A stretch of 64,000 nt of DNA from Bradyrhizobium campsiandrae (GCF_014529705.1 NZ_JAANIH010000028.1:46457-110456), one strand, 5' to 3'. Shown: positions 45,883-54,583, numbered from the stretch's first letter. Made by a program: numbers and translations. The notes: generated from the letters alone by a model not told the origin.

Positions 45883-46746
45883 TCAATCGGCTTGCAAATT
45901 TGACCCCTCATCGGCGTCCAATTTTGACCCCTTCGGACGGCGGGCTTTGCTGGTAGCGCTCGTCTCGTCGGAGCTGGCCGGGATAGCGGAGGCGAGACGA
46001 GCGCGGGTGATGTGATCGTCGTCTCGGCTTTTGAATCGCCAGCTGTCGTTGCCGGTCTCGACAATGTCGCAGTGGTGGGTCAACCGGTCGAGCAGCGCGG
46101 TGGTCATCTTGGCATCGCCGAACACGCTGGGCCATTCGCCGAAGGCGAGATTGGTGGTGACGATGACGGAGGCGCGCTCATAAAGCCGGCTGACGAGGTG
46201 GAAGAGGAGCTGGCCACCCGACTGAGCAAAGGGAAGATATCCGAGTTCGTCCAGAACGATGAAGTCCATCCGGGTCAGATGTTCGGCGAGCCGACCCTGC
46301 CGTCCGTTGCGGGTCTCAGTCTCGAGGCGGTTGACGAGGTCGACCACGTTGTAGAAGCGGCCACGAGCGCCGGACCGGATGCAGCTTCTCGCAATGGCGA
46401 TGGCCAGGTGGGTTTTGCCGGTGCCAGTGCCGCCGACAAGCACGACGTTGCGTTGCTGGGCGATGAAGCCGCCGCCAGCGAGATCATTGACGAGAGTCTG
46501 ATTGATCGGCGTGCCGTCGAACTGGAAGTCGGCGATGTCCTTGGCAAGCGGCAGCTTGGCAATGGTGAGCTGGTATTTGATCGACCTGGCTTGCTTCTCG
46601 TTGATCTCGGCGTTGAGCAGGTCGCCGACAATGCGCTGAGGTTCGTGCTGGCGCTTGACGGCAGTTGCCATGATCTCGTCGAAGGCAGCCTTCATGCCGT
46701 AGAGCTTGAGTTCGCCCATGAGGTCGAAGATTTGGGTTCGTTCCAT
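45883..46746 (-). CDS. istB: IS21 helper ATPase IstB
   Basis: 287 residues from ATG 46746, which shares one base with the stop of istA (TGATG). AAA+ ATPase with Walker A GGTGTGKTHLA, Walker B FIVLDELGYLPF and sensor region VIVTTNLAFGEW. It loads or targets the transposase. The stop lies within the left terminal repeat, as is usual for compact IS21 elements. Confidence 0.95.
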   Translation of the reverse strand: MERTQIFDLMGELKLYGMKAAFDEIMATAVKRQHEPQRIVGDLLNAEINEKQARSIKYQLTIAKLPLAKDIADFQFDGTPINQTLVNDLAGGGFIAQQRNVVLVGGTGTGKTHLAIAIARSCIRSGARGRFYNVVDLVNRLETETRNGRQGRLAEHLTRMDFIVLDELGYLPFAQSGGQLLFHLVSRLYERASVIVTTNLAFGEWPSVFGDAKMTTALLDRLTHHCDIVETGNDSWRFKSRDDDHITRARLASAIPASSDETSATSKARRPKGSKLDADEGSNLQAD

Positions 46747-48245
46747 CAGATGGTCCTCCGGAGGTTGTCGTAGCGGGCACAATCGGCGATCGGTGCATGA
46801 CGGAGCGTCAGTGCGGCCGGCGTCATGATGTTGGCCGGTGGGGCGGGTTCACGTTGACGGGCCAGGATATTGAGAACGACATCGGCGGAATGGACGCTGT
46901 GACTGAGCGCTTCGGCACAGGCCGCTTCCACCGCGGGCAGACCGTCAGTCAGCACCGCGTTGAGGATGTCGACCATCTGCCGATTGCCATCGTCGGTGCT
47001 GGCAAGCTTGCGCCGGATCCGCTCGATCGCGGCCGGCAGCACCCAGTCTTTGAAGGGAGCACCGTTGCGCAAGGCGCCGGGTTTGCGGGCGAGCACCGGC
47101 ACATAATGCCAGGGGTCGTAGACGGTATCGCCGCGGCCAAAGGATCGCGGGTGCTCGGCAACGATGCGTCCATCCTGACGGATCACGATGCGATCGGCAT
47201 AGGCTTGAACCTCGACCGGTCGTCCGACTGCGCTGGCTGCGACCGAGTACTTGTTGTTGTCGAAGCGCACCAGGCAGGTCTTCGAGACCGATGCCGTCAC
47301 CGCATGGAAGCCGTCGAAGCGGCTGGCATAGGGAACGAGTTTGGGGCGTTCGGCTTCGAACACTTCCCAGATCGTCTGATCGGCCAGCTCCGGATGGCGA
47401 TGAGCCTTGGCGTAGGCGATGCATTTGTCGAGCAGCCAGGCGTTTAACTCGTCGAGGTTTTTGAACCGCAGCCGCGGCGTGAAGAAGCGTTCCCGGACCA
47501 GCCCGACCTGGTTCTCGACCTGCCCCTTCTCCCAGCCCGACGCTGGCGTACAGGCGACCGGATCGACCAGATAGTGGCTGCACATCTGCAGGAAGCGGCG
47601 ATTGTAGAGACGGCCTTTACCGACGAAGATCGTCTCTACGGCGGTCTTCATGTTGTCGTAGATGCCGCGGGTGCAGGTGCCTTTGAACAGGGCGAACGCC
47701 CGGTCGTGGGCGTCGAACACCATCTCCTGCGTCTCCCGCGGATAGGCCCGCACGAACAGCATGCGGCTGTGACAGAGCCGGACATGGGCAGCCTTCACCA
47801 TCACCGTGGTGCCGCTCAGCAGGACGACCTCGTGGCTCCAGTCGAACTGGTAGGCTTCGCCTGGGGCAAAACTCAGCGGGACATAAGCGGCTGCGGTCGA
47901 TTGCCCGCGTTCCTTGCTCCAGCGCCTGGCGTAACGCCGCACCGCATCGTAACCGCCGTCGTACCCGCGGCCGCGCAGCTCCTCGTAGATCCGGATCAAC
48001 GTCAGCTGTTCACGAGCCGATTTAGCCGCGTTCGCCGCCAGCAACCCGTCAAGCTCTACTGCCCACCGTCCCAGCTTTGGCCGCGGCTGCACCTGCCGCT
48101 CGTACTCGAAGGAGGTCTCTCCCGACCTCAGCACCTTCCGAACCGTGTTCCGCGACACCTTCAGGTCACGGGCGATCTCCTTGATCGTCTTGCCCTTGAT
48201 GAAGTGCTCGCGCCGGATCCGGGCAATCGTCTCCACGATCAGCAT
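46746..48245 (-). CDS. istA: IS21 transposase IstA
   Basis: 499 residues from ATG 48245. An N-terminal HTH (KTIKEIARDLKVSRNTVRKVLRSG) precedes a DDE integrase core with acidic residues in YQFDWSHEVV, GIYDNMKTAV and GQVENQVGLVRERFF. The C-terminal region has the VRFDNNKYSVAASAVGRPVEVQAYADRI beta-barrel typical of the family. Complete length with no frame damage. Confidence 0.95.
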   Translation of the reverse strand: MLIVETIARIRREHFIKGKTIKEIARDLKVSRNTVRKVLRSGETSFEYERQVQPRPKLGRWAVELDGLLAANAAKSAREQLTLIRIYEELRGRGYDGGYDAVRRYARRWSKERGQSTAAAYVPLSFAPGEAYQFDWSHEVVLLSGTTVMVKAAHVRLCHSRMLFVRAYPRETQEMVFDAHDRAFALFKGTCTRGIYDNMKTAVETIFVGKGRLYNRRFLQMCSHYLVDPVACTPASGWEKGQVENQVGLVRERFFTPRLRFKNLDELNAWLLDKCIAYAKAHRHPELADQTIWEVFEAERPKLVPYASRFDGFHAVTASVSKTCLVRFDNNKYSVAASAVGRPVEVQAYADRIVIRQDGRIVAEHPRSFGRGDTVYDPWHYVPVLARKPGALRNGAPFKDWVLPAAIERIRRKLASTDDGNRQMVDILNAVLTDGLPAVEAACAEALSHSVHSADVVLNILARQREPAPPANIMTPAALTLRHAPIADCARYDNLRRTI

Positions 48246-48359
48246 CCCCCACCACCTGCTTCGTTCCAAAGCAGGCAGCGCAACAGACCAACCTACAGGG
48301 GGTCAATTTTGGACGCCGATCCCCCGGCTTAGGGGGTCAATATTGCAAGCCGAATGACA

Positions 48360-49368
48360 GGCGATGCTGGCAACCCACTTGAGTGGTCGCGATGACCTAC
48401 CGCCGCGAACTGCGGTACGAGGCTTGCGCTTCCGCGAATATGGGAAGAAGCGACAAGCTCTCAATGACGCATGGCCCAGAATTAGGGATGAACTGGCGCG
48501 CGATCCCACCCTCTCCGATCACGAGATCAAGAACTTATTGATCGACGAGACTGGCGTCTCCGTCTCAGAGCCGACGATCGTCAAATACCTCGCTTCACGG
48601 CCAGGCTTGCCAGAGCGCGCCCCACTTCGGGGCGCGACGTATCGCGCTCTAGGAAATGGCTTTGCTGGCAATCTAGCTGCTGCCTTCGATGCGGCGTGGC
48701 CGATAATCAGGACTGAGTTGCTACGCGAACCAAGCCTGTCTGACGTAGATATCGTCGAGATCATGCGGCGAGAGACGGGCATTGCGATGAGCAACAACGC
48801 GCTTCCGAAATACATGAGCTTGAAGACGGACGTGCCTCACCGCAACAAGCGACGAGGGCGTCGATATCGGGTCGCCGGACAGCCGCCATCGGTTCTTGAG
48901 CCGGATATCGCGTTTGAGCAGGCTTGGCCGACCGTTAGGCAGCGAATATCTGAGGATCCGACGTTGTCAGACCCGGAGATTCGCGGAATCGTGAAGAAGG
49001 CAACTGGCACTCTCATTAGCTGGCGCGTTGTTCGGAGCAATTTGGCCAGAAGATCCGATGTTCCGGTTCGCAGCCCCTTTCGCGGCCCGCGAGCTCGAAT
49101 TGGCAGCAGGTCACTCAATACTCTAGCGGCGGCTGCCGCATTTGAGCAAGCATGGCCAATCGTCCGAGCCAGCCTTTTGACGGATCCGACATTGTCGGAC
49201 CCAGAGATCGTCCGAATTATTGAGCGCGAGACTTCAAATCGAATAAGCCCACAAACAGCTGGGAGATGGATATCGCGTAAGCACGATGCTCCCGTTCGGA
49301 GCGCAAAGCGAGGGCCTCGCTTTCGAGAGAAGCGGCCTTCATTACTGAAGACAGCACCGGAAACCTAA
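48360..49368 (+). pseudogene. Degenerate recombinase with HTH repeats, 3' part
   Basis: When the IS and one GGCGATG copy are removed, the reading frame of the 5' part joins directly at 48367 and continues for 333 codons to the stop at 49366-49368, giving an 805-residue protein. The junction restores repeat 2 (GTRLSLAM joined to LATHLSGRDDLPPR). This part carries four further complete repeats with pattern AWP-x-x-R-x-E-L-x-x-[DE]P-[ST]-LSD-x-[ED]-I-x-x-I, x-x-ETG, then a basic RxxxRGxRxR end. An ATG at 48364 could allow a separate C-terminal product of 334 residues. Confidence 0.8.
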
Positions 49369-49392
49369 TGGCCGCCAGCGATGATGGATGCT

Positions 49393-50697
49393 TCAGCGTT
49401 GGTGCCGTGGTGGCAGCGCCGCTCCCAGCACACCACAAACAAGTCCGGCCAACTTCTCATCGGGCTCGAGCCGTGACGCATCGTTGCCATTCTTCGACTC
49501 TCGTAGAACACGCAGTTCACCACCCGGGCGAAGGGCGACGTAGTAGGCGCCGGGTAGAAGATGTGTACTGCCCGTATCAAGGACCAAGCGGCTGCCTGGA
49601 CGGATATGCAAGCGATCGGCAGGCAAATCTCGCCACCGTGATGGCACGATCAGCACGACCGCCGTGGCGGGCTGACAGCCTAGCATCTCGACGAGATAGT
49701 CTTGGGGGAATGACCACTCCCCGCTTGCGGCGCTGCCCGGTTTGGTACCGCGGAGCTTACGGAAGAGGGCTAGGGACGTGTACTCCGACACCCTGTCGCC
49801 ACGCGGACCAAGCTTTGCGGGAGGGGCGGACGTTACCGGTTCGATCCATTGAGGCGACACGGGCACTTCGCGTTGCAGCCCCCGGAAATGGAGCAACGCT
49901 CTGCTTTCAGGTTCGTCGTGGAGACTCAGCAAGGTGGTCAGAGCAGCTTCGGCCGCGACCGGCAATCCGGAGGGCATCCGACCGGAGAGCAGCCATTCGG
50001 GATCGACCCCGAACACGTTACCGTAGTGGAGCGCCCCTTCGCGTGACAGGTCGTTCTGGCCGTTCTCATGCGCAGAGAGCGTCGAGCGCTTAACGCCGAC
50101 TTTCGCCGACGCATCCATTACCGATCGGTAGCCGGCGAGCCTCCGCGCGACCCTTAAGCGACCCGCCGCATCCTGGGATGGCTGCGTGGCGGCGGATTTG
50201 CGGATTTCAAACCTAGCCGCGCGAACCGGGTCGATCGATGGACCACGTCCGCGGCCGTCCATCAGCCATGATCGGGCCACACCGAATGCATCCGCGTAGA
50301 TGCGGCCAGTTTCAACATCAAAATGGCGAGCCGCGATCTCGTGGGCGCGATAGGTGCCCGGATGCCACCCAAACCTGACCGCGGCCTCCCGACTGGACTT
50401 GAAACCGGCCGCCTTTCGGGCAGCGTGCAGACGGTTGGCACGCTCCGTGTCCCCCTTATAAGGCTCCTTCATCCCTGATCTTCCCCGACGGCCTCTCCCT
50501 TTCGGTTTGGCCGTGCCCGTCGTTTTCAAGGACTCGTTTACCGAGTGGAAGCCTGTCTTCCTAGCGCCTCGGTTAGATTTTGAAGCGGGACTGCCGGCCG
50601 GCGAGGCAACCCCGTTCGAGGTCGATGGCATCCGGTTGCGTTTGGTCACGTTCGATTTCCCGCCAACTGGAGGCCAAATGGGCGAGAATTCCTGCAT
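49393..50697 (-). CDS. Double-Xre repressor with degenerate LexA/S24-like C-terminus
   Basis: 434 residues from ATG 50697, or 359 from ATG 50472 just before HTH 1; the first 75 residues are basic and disordered. HTH 1: ANRLHAARKAAGFKSSREAAVRFGWHPGTYRAHEIAARHF; HTH 2: RLRVARRLAGYRSVMDASAKVGVKRSTLSAHENGQNDL. The C-terminal region (VVLIVPSRWRDLPADRLHIRPGSRLVLDTGSTHLLPGAYYVALR) resembles the S24 peptidase fold, but the expected Ser-Met and Lys active-site positions are not present. A 23-bp inverted repeat lies 39 bases upstream of the long start, which mildly favours it. Probably a phage- or island-type repressor. Confidence 0.8.
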   Translation of the reverse strand: MQEFSPIWPPVGGKSNVTKRNRMPSTSNGVASPAGSPASKSNRGARKTGFHSVNESLKTTGTAKPKGRGRRGRSGMKEPYKGDTERANRLHAARKAAGFKSSREAAVRFGWHPGTYRAHEIAARHFDVETGRIYADAFGVARSWLMDGRGRGPSIDPVRAARFEIRKSAATQPSQDAAGRLRVARRLAGYRSVMDASAKVGVKRSTLSAHENGQNDLSREGALHYGNVFGVDPEWLLSGRMPSGLPVAAEAALTTLLSLHDEPESRALLHFRGLQREVPVSPQWIEPVTSAPPAKLGPRGDRVSEYTSLALFRKLRGTKPGSAASGEWSFPQDYLVEMLGCQPATAVVLIVPSRWRDLPADRLHIRPGSRLVLDTGSTHLLPGAYYVALRPGGELRVLRESKNGNDASRLEPDEKLAGLVCGVLGAALPPRHQR

Positions 50698-50735
50698 AAC
50701 CTATTGTCATCATTTAGTTTCATGAATTTTCCAAA

Positions 50736-50758
50736 ATCAGTGACTTCCTCACACTGAT
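50736..50758. promoter_or_regulatory. Inverted repeat upstream of the repressor gene
   Basis: ATCAGTG and CACTGAT arms separated by 9 bases, located 39-61 bases before ATG 50697. The position and arm length fit an autoregulatory operator for the double-HTH protein. Confidence 0.5.
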
Positions 50759-51399
50759 CCGGAAAATCGAGCTTTTTGACCCGTTTTGGGGTCGTTTCAT
50801 GCATCTTCGCCAGGCCTCGTGCCACTTCAGACCCCCCTTTTTCAGGGGGTACTGGCGCCAACTGCGGGCCAATAGAAAATCAAAAGAGGTATTTAGGTAG
50901 TGATATTTTCGCCTCACCACATAGCGGCGACGGCTGCCTAGATCCGATTTTAGCCGTCAGGATCCGGGTCCCCTTTCCGCGCCCAACAAGGGCATTCACG
51001 AAGACGGGGGCGAATTCGGAGAAATCTGGATCGGACGTTCCGTTTGGGGAGCACGGTCGGTGCAGGAGGTGAGCACCTTCTCAAGGCTGCGGTTTAACCG
51101 AGCAGGTCGGAGGCGATCGAATCCGAAGGAACATTCGCGAACTTGCGCGAACCGTCGAGAAGCCGCGAAGCGGCTGCGGGTGACGGCGGCCGACGTTTCT
51201 CGAGGACCACGACAACAATCATGAGCCGCGTTGCCGGGGCGATCAGGAAGAGCCAAGTGCCCGTTAGATGGCCGCCAGTCGAACAAAGGATCGGAGGTCG
51301 GGGAGAGACCGGCTGAGGCTGCTAGCGACGTCCCAAGCCAGTGTCTCGCCGGGACGAGAAAATCGCTAGCTCTGCGAAGAAGGTCGAGACCAGCGGGCC
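50759..51399. other. Intergenic region
   Basis: About 640 bases without a convincing gene. A small hairpin ACCCCC/GGGGGT lies at 50831-50850. Open frames on both strands have irregular composition and no ribosome sites. Confidence 0.35.
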
Positions 51400-51437
51400 T
51401 CAACTCGGATCAGTCGACAGCTGGCTCAAGAGTTCTT

Positions 51438-51689
51438 TCAAGTGGTCCACGGTGTAGGTTCGGTGCGACCATGCAGGAGCTTGGTCAGCTCGCTTGGTGC
51501 CATTGCCATAATCTGGGCGGCCGTAGCGTGGGCCAGACCGCGCTTCTGGACCGCCTTGCCCATCTCGATAGAGAGGTTCGCTTTCATGAGCTCGGTCTCC
51601 GGATCTGGAAGACCAAGGTCGGCAAAGACGTTGCCAGAACCGATCGTGCCGAGGGCTGCTTTTCGGAGGCCGTCATGTCGAGCAGTCAT
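51438..51689 (-). CDS. HigA-like Xre antitoxin, apparently frameshifted
   Basis: 83 residues: GNVFADLGLPDPETELMKANLSIEMGKAVQKRGLAHATAAQIMAMAPSELTKLLHGR, the pattern of short antitoxins with an HTH. The family usually continues after LLHGR with a helix of the type xTYTVDHLxELLxxL. That stretch (TYTVDHLKELLSQLSTDPS) is present directly downstream but in another frame, ending at 51400, so one base seems to be missing near 51455-51465. Either a real mutation or a sequencing error. No toxin gene is found next to it. Confidence 0.65.
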   Translation of the reverse strand: MTARHDGLRKAALGTIGSGNVFADLGLPDPETELMKANLSIEMGKAVQKRGLAHATAAQIMAMAPSELTKLLHGRTEPTPWTT

Positions 51690-51874
51690 ACTGCGACCTT
51701 CGTTAAAGTCGGCCTCGGCAGGAATTGGTGGACCGCGGGTTTAGCCACGGCCACCGTGTGCCCTCAAGCTGCCTATAGATATATGCTTCATCATATCCAG
51801 GTCGGATAGGCCAGCCACGCGAAGGACTCGCGACAGGTGACCCGTATTAAACGACAGATGACGCGAGGATTACT

Positions 51875-52351
51875 ATGGCTGCTGCGGCAGAGAAACCAGC
51901 TCCAAAGGGGCTAAGCAATGATCTGCAGAAGGTGGCGGATTTGCTCGGCGGGCCGCGCATCCTGTCGCGCCGCATCACAAGCACTCTCGACGCCCACGAG
52001 CTGCTGCTGGATGGACTACCAGGTTCCGCGCTGACCCACTTCGTCGGTCGTCTCGTCTTCATTCAAACGGACTCGCCGGGAAAAGCCTTTGGAATGAGCC
52101 TTCGCACTTTTCAGAGACGCAAGGACGCTCCGGACAAGCCGCTCAGCCAGGAGCAAAGTGGGCGGACCTGGAAGTTTGCCGAAATCCTGGCCAAGGCCAC
52201 GGACGTGTTTGGTTCTCAGGAAGAAGCAGAGCAGTGGCTCGAGCGTCCGGCCATTGGTCTTGACCAGCGTCGCCCGATCGACCTGCTTGCCACTCCGGTC
52301 GGCATCGAGCTCGTTGAACAATACCTCGCACGCCTCGCATACGGCGTCTAG
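51875..52351 (+). CDS. Xre/MbcA/ParS-type antitoxin (DUF2384)
   Basis: 158 residues. The N-terminal part has the short HTH-like region; the C-terminal part KFAEILAKATDVFGSQEEAEQWLERPAIGLDQRRPIDLLATPVGIELVEQYLARLAYGV is the toxin-binding domain with the conserved A-x-x-[VL]-F-G...W-L-x-x-P-x-x-x-L...P-x-[DE]-L-L core. GAGG precedes the ATG. Such antitoxins neutralise RES-domain NAD+-degrading toxins; the toxin gene follows after one base but is broken. Confidence 0.92.
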   Translation: MAAAAEKPAPKGLSNDLQKVADLLGGPRILSRRITSTLDAHELLLDGLPGSALTHFVGRLVFIQTDSPGKAFGMSLRTFQRRKDAPDKPLSQEQSGRTWKFAEILAKATDVFGSQEEAEQWLERPAIGLDQRRPIDLLATPVGIELVEQYLARLAYGV

Positions 52352-52352
52352 C

Positions 52353-52560
52353 ATGACGCCTTCTGTAGAGCCATCGGGAGGCCGCAAGCTCATCGCTTGG
52401 CGCCTCGATCAGGCGCGGTTGACCTGGGATAGTGGCGAAGGCGCGTTCCAGGTCGGTGGCCGGTGGAACAGCAAAGGCGTTCGAGGATGCGCTCTTGGCC
52501 AAGCACAAATTCGTCGTGATCCCAAGTGTGGTGTCCAATCACAGATGGAAGATCGTGGAA
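52353..52560 (+). pseudogene. RES-domain toxin, internally deleted
   Basis: The ATG at 52353, one base after the antitoxin stop, opens the RES N-terminus: IAWRLDQARLTWDSGEGAFQVGGRWNSKGVR. The frame then departs from the family. The C-terminal RES block DALLAKHKFVVIPSVVSNHRW follows at once but in the +1 frame (52474-52545). The whole middle part, normally about 50-60 residues with the catalytic Tyr and Ser/Glu, is missing. The toxin is therefore inactive while its antitoxin is complete. Confidence 0.75.
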
Positions 52561-52619
52561 ATCGGACTTCCCGCCGCCTGTCCATTAGCTCGTAAGCGGG
52601 TTATTGGTCTAAGGTCGCG

Positions 52620-52760
52620 TTGAAGAGCTTTCGGCCTCGCGAGCGAAACCGCTACGACCGCCGCTCGGTGAAGAACCGGACCAGCAAGCGCCGCGTCGTG
52701 GTCATCATGCGCGAACGCGGCGGCTGGACGCTGCTCTTCGTTTTCAAGTCGGAAGATGGC
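52620..52760 (+). pseudogene. Fragment of an IS1595-type transposase
   Basis: The frame from 52620 reads RNRYDRRSVKNRTSKRRVVVIMRERGGWTLLFVFKSEDG. The block K-R-x-V-V-V-x-M-R-E-R-G-G is the core segment of IS1595-family transposases (from memory), where the next part would be the ADE acidic motif. It breaks off after SEDG. It abuts the ruined toxin gene and may mark the event that deleted it. Confidence 0.5.
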
Positions 52761-52893
52761 CACGGCCGCCGTCATGGCCATCTGTGCCTTGCTCGGTCGT
52801 ATCTTCGGCTAACCGATACAATCCAGCGTCGAACCTGGAAATCGAAAATGCGATTACACGATTCATTCGTACCAAGGCATCGCTTTGGCCGCC

Positions 52894-54303
52894 TCACTCC
52901 GCGGCTTCAGCGGGAGCGCTATTGAGCTCTGCAAACTTCGCCGCCATCGTCGGATTGCCCTTGGTCAGCTTCTTGATCGTCACATCCTGCGCCTTGTCGT
53001 TCGCGAGACGAAGATTGCGGTCGGCGCCAATTAGCGCGTCCTTGGTCTTCTGCAGGTGATCGATGGACTTATCGATCTCAGCGATCGCGGTCTGGAAGTG
53101 CCTGGAAGCAAGATCGTAGTTCTTCGAGAATGCGGTCTTGAATGTTTCCAGCTGGCTTTCAAACTGGGTGATGTCGACATTCTGAGCCTTCACAAGCGCA
53201 AGCTCGGTCTTGTACTTGAGCGAGTTGATGGCCGCGTTCCGCAGCAGCGTAATCATCGGCAAGAAGAACTGGGGCCGGATGACATACATTTTAGGGTAAC
53301 GGTGGAAGACATCGACGATGCCGGTATTGTAGAGTTCGTTGTCGGGTTCAAGCAGGGAGACGAGGATGGCGTACTCGCAGCCCTTCTCAGCTCGGTCCCG
53401 ATCAAGCTCCTTGAGGAAGTCCTCGTTCTTGCTCTTCGAGGCGGTCCTGTCGCTCTCGTTCTTCATCTCGAACATGATCGAGATGATCTCGGTGCCGGCG
53501 TCGTCCGAGTCCCGGAAGATGTAGTCGCCCTTGCTGCCGGTCCGCGCGTCGTTGTCCTTTTCGAAATAAGCGCGCGGAAACGCCATCGACCGGACCCGGT
53601 TGAACTCAGTCTCGCAGTGTTGTTCAAGGGTCTCGCCGACCATCTTGGTCGACAGCCGCGCCTTCATGTCCTTGAGGCGCTCGATCGCATCATCGCGATC
53701 CTTGATCTGGGTTTCGTACTTGTCCCTTAGGGACTGCTCGGAGAGCTGCTTTTCAAGCTGAACCTGCTTAATCCCGTTCTTCAGCTCATCGCGCTCCCTC
53801 TCGACGGCGCTAACCGCTTCGGTCACGGCGAGCTTCTTCTCAAGCTCGACAGCCTGTAGCTTAGCCTTCAGCTCTTGGATTTCCTTTTCCTTTGCAGCAG
53901 CGATCTTGTGCTGCTCGCTGGCCAGGAGCGCTTCGGCAAGCTCCGAGGCCGCCTTCTTTTCGCGCTCGGACTCGGCCAGCGCGTTCGCCAGCCTATCGCG
54001 CTCCTTTTCGACGGTGCTGAGCGCTTCGCTAACGGCGAGCTTCTGTGCAACGCCGCTTCCCTCAAGCTTGGACTTCAACTCCTGGATCTCGACATCCTTG
54101 ACGGCAGTGGTCTTCTGCAGATCGCTGGTGACCTGGGCCTTGGCTAGCTCCACCGCGTTTTGCTTGTCGCGCTCGGCCAATTCCAACCGCTCGTGGAGTT
54201 GCTGTGCGAAATCAGCGTCCCGGACCTGCTTTAAAATATCCGCGTAACTGGACTCGTCGACCTTGAAGGCCTTGTCACAGTGAGGACAGATGATCTCGTG
54301 CAT
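52894..54303 (-). CDS. DUF2130 protein: zinc-finger, coiled coil and nuclease-like domain
   Basis: 469 residues. It starts with IICPHCDKAFKVDE (a half zinc ribbon), continues with about 200 residues of heptad-rich coiled coil containing an internal duplication (the segment EIQELKxKL...KLAVxEAxSxVExERDxL occurs twice, about 63 residues apart), then the DUF2130 domain: MVGETLEQHCETEFNRVR, GSKGDYIFRD and IISIMFEMKNE. The D...ExK arrangement is compatible with a PD-(D/E)xK nuclease fold. Function is unknown; the family occurs sporadically and often in accessory regions. Confidence 0.9.
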   Translation of the reverse strand: MHEIICPHCDKAFKVDESSYADILKQVRDADFAQQLHERLELAERDKQNAVELAKAQVTSDLQKTTAVKDVEIQELKSKLEGSGVAQKLAVSEALSTVEKERDRLANALAESEREKKAASELAEALLASEQHKIAAAKEKEIQELKAKLQAVELEKKLAVTEAVSAVERERDELKNGIKQVQLEKQLSEQSLRDKYETQIKDRDDAIERLKDMKARLSTKMVGETLEQHCETEFNRVRSMAFPRAYFEKDNDARTGSKGDYIFRDSDDAGTEIISIMFEMKNESDRTASKSKNEDFLKELDRDRAEKGCEYAILVSLLEPDNELYNTGIVDVFHRYPKMYVIRPQFFLPMITLLRNAAINSLKYKTELALVKAQNVDITQFESQLETFKTAFSKNYDLASRHFQTAIAEIDKSIDHLQKTKDALIGADRNLRLANDKAQDVTIKKLTKGNPTMAAKFAELNSAPAEAAE

Positions 54304-54583
54304 GGTTCCTGTCCGGATCGGGGCTGCTGCTAGTGTCGTTTAAATTTGGGCGATGGCCGCAGAATCGCCTGCCGCAATGAGAACAAAATTAGAACGAGGA
54401 AATTTGGAGGGTCAAGTCGGAAACAGCGGTTTTGCGCATTTTGCTGGGGCAATCCCCCGATTTCCGACGAGGGTTCGCAGCTGGAGGGGGCCACTCCCTG
54501 CCCGTTCGGGCTGTGAGCCTAGGACCTACCGGCCGGACAGGCCAAGGTTCATCGGAACGCCCCAAAAACTGAACTGGAAGAAA

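Larger units (their letters stand above)
45881..48359 (-). mobile_element. IS21-family insertion sequence with 7-bp target duplication
   Basis: 2,479-bp element. The ends are inverted repeats of about 27 bp (45881-45907 and 48333-48359) starting TGTCA. Each end carries a second inner copy of the motif with core ATCGGCGTCCAATTTTGACC (45910-45931 and 48299-48320), the multiple terminal sites typical of IS21. GGCGATG stands directly outside both ends (45874-45880 and 48360-48366). Both istA and istB are intact on the minus strand, so it may be active and the insertion recent. Confidence 0.95.

Noticed and set aside
46012..47447. Long plus-strand frames opposite istA/istB
   Set aside because: Antisense shadows of the intact transposition genes.
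50776..51403. Open frames of 98 and 135 codons in the gap after the repressor
   Set aside because: Cys/Pro/Arg-rich, on opposite strands over the same bases, without initiation signals.
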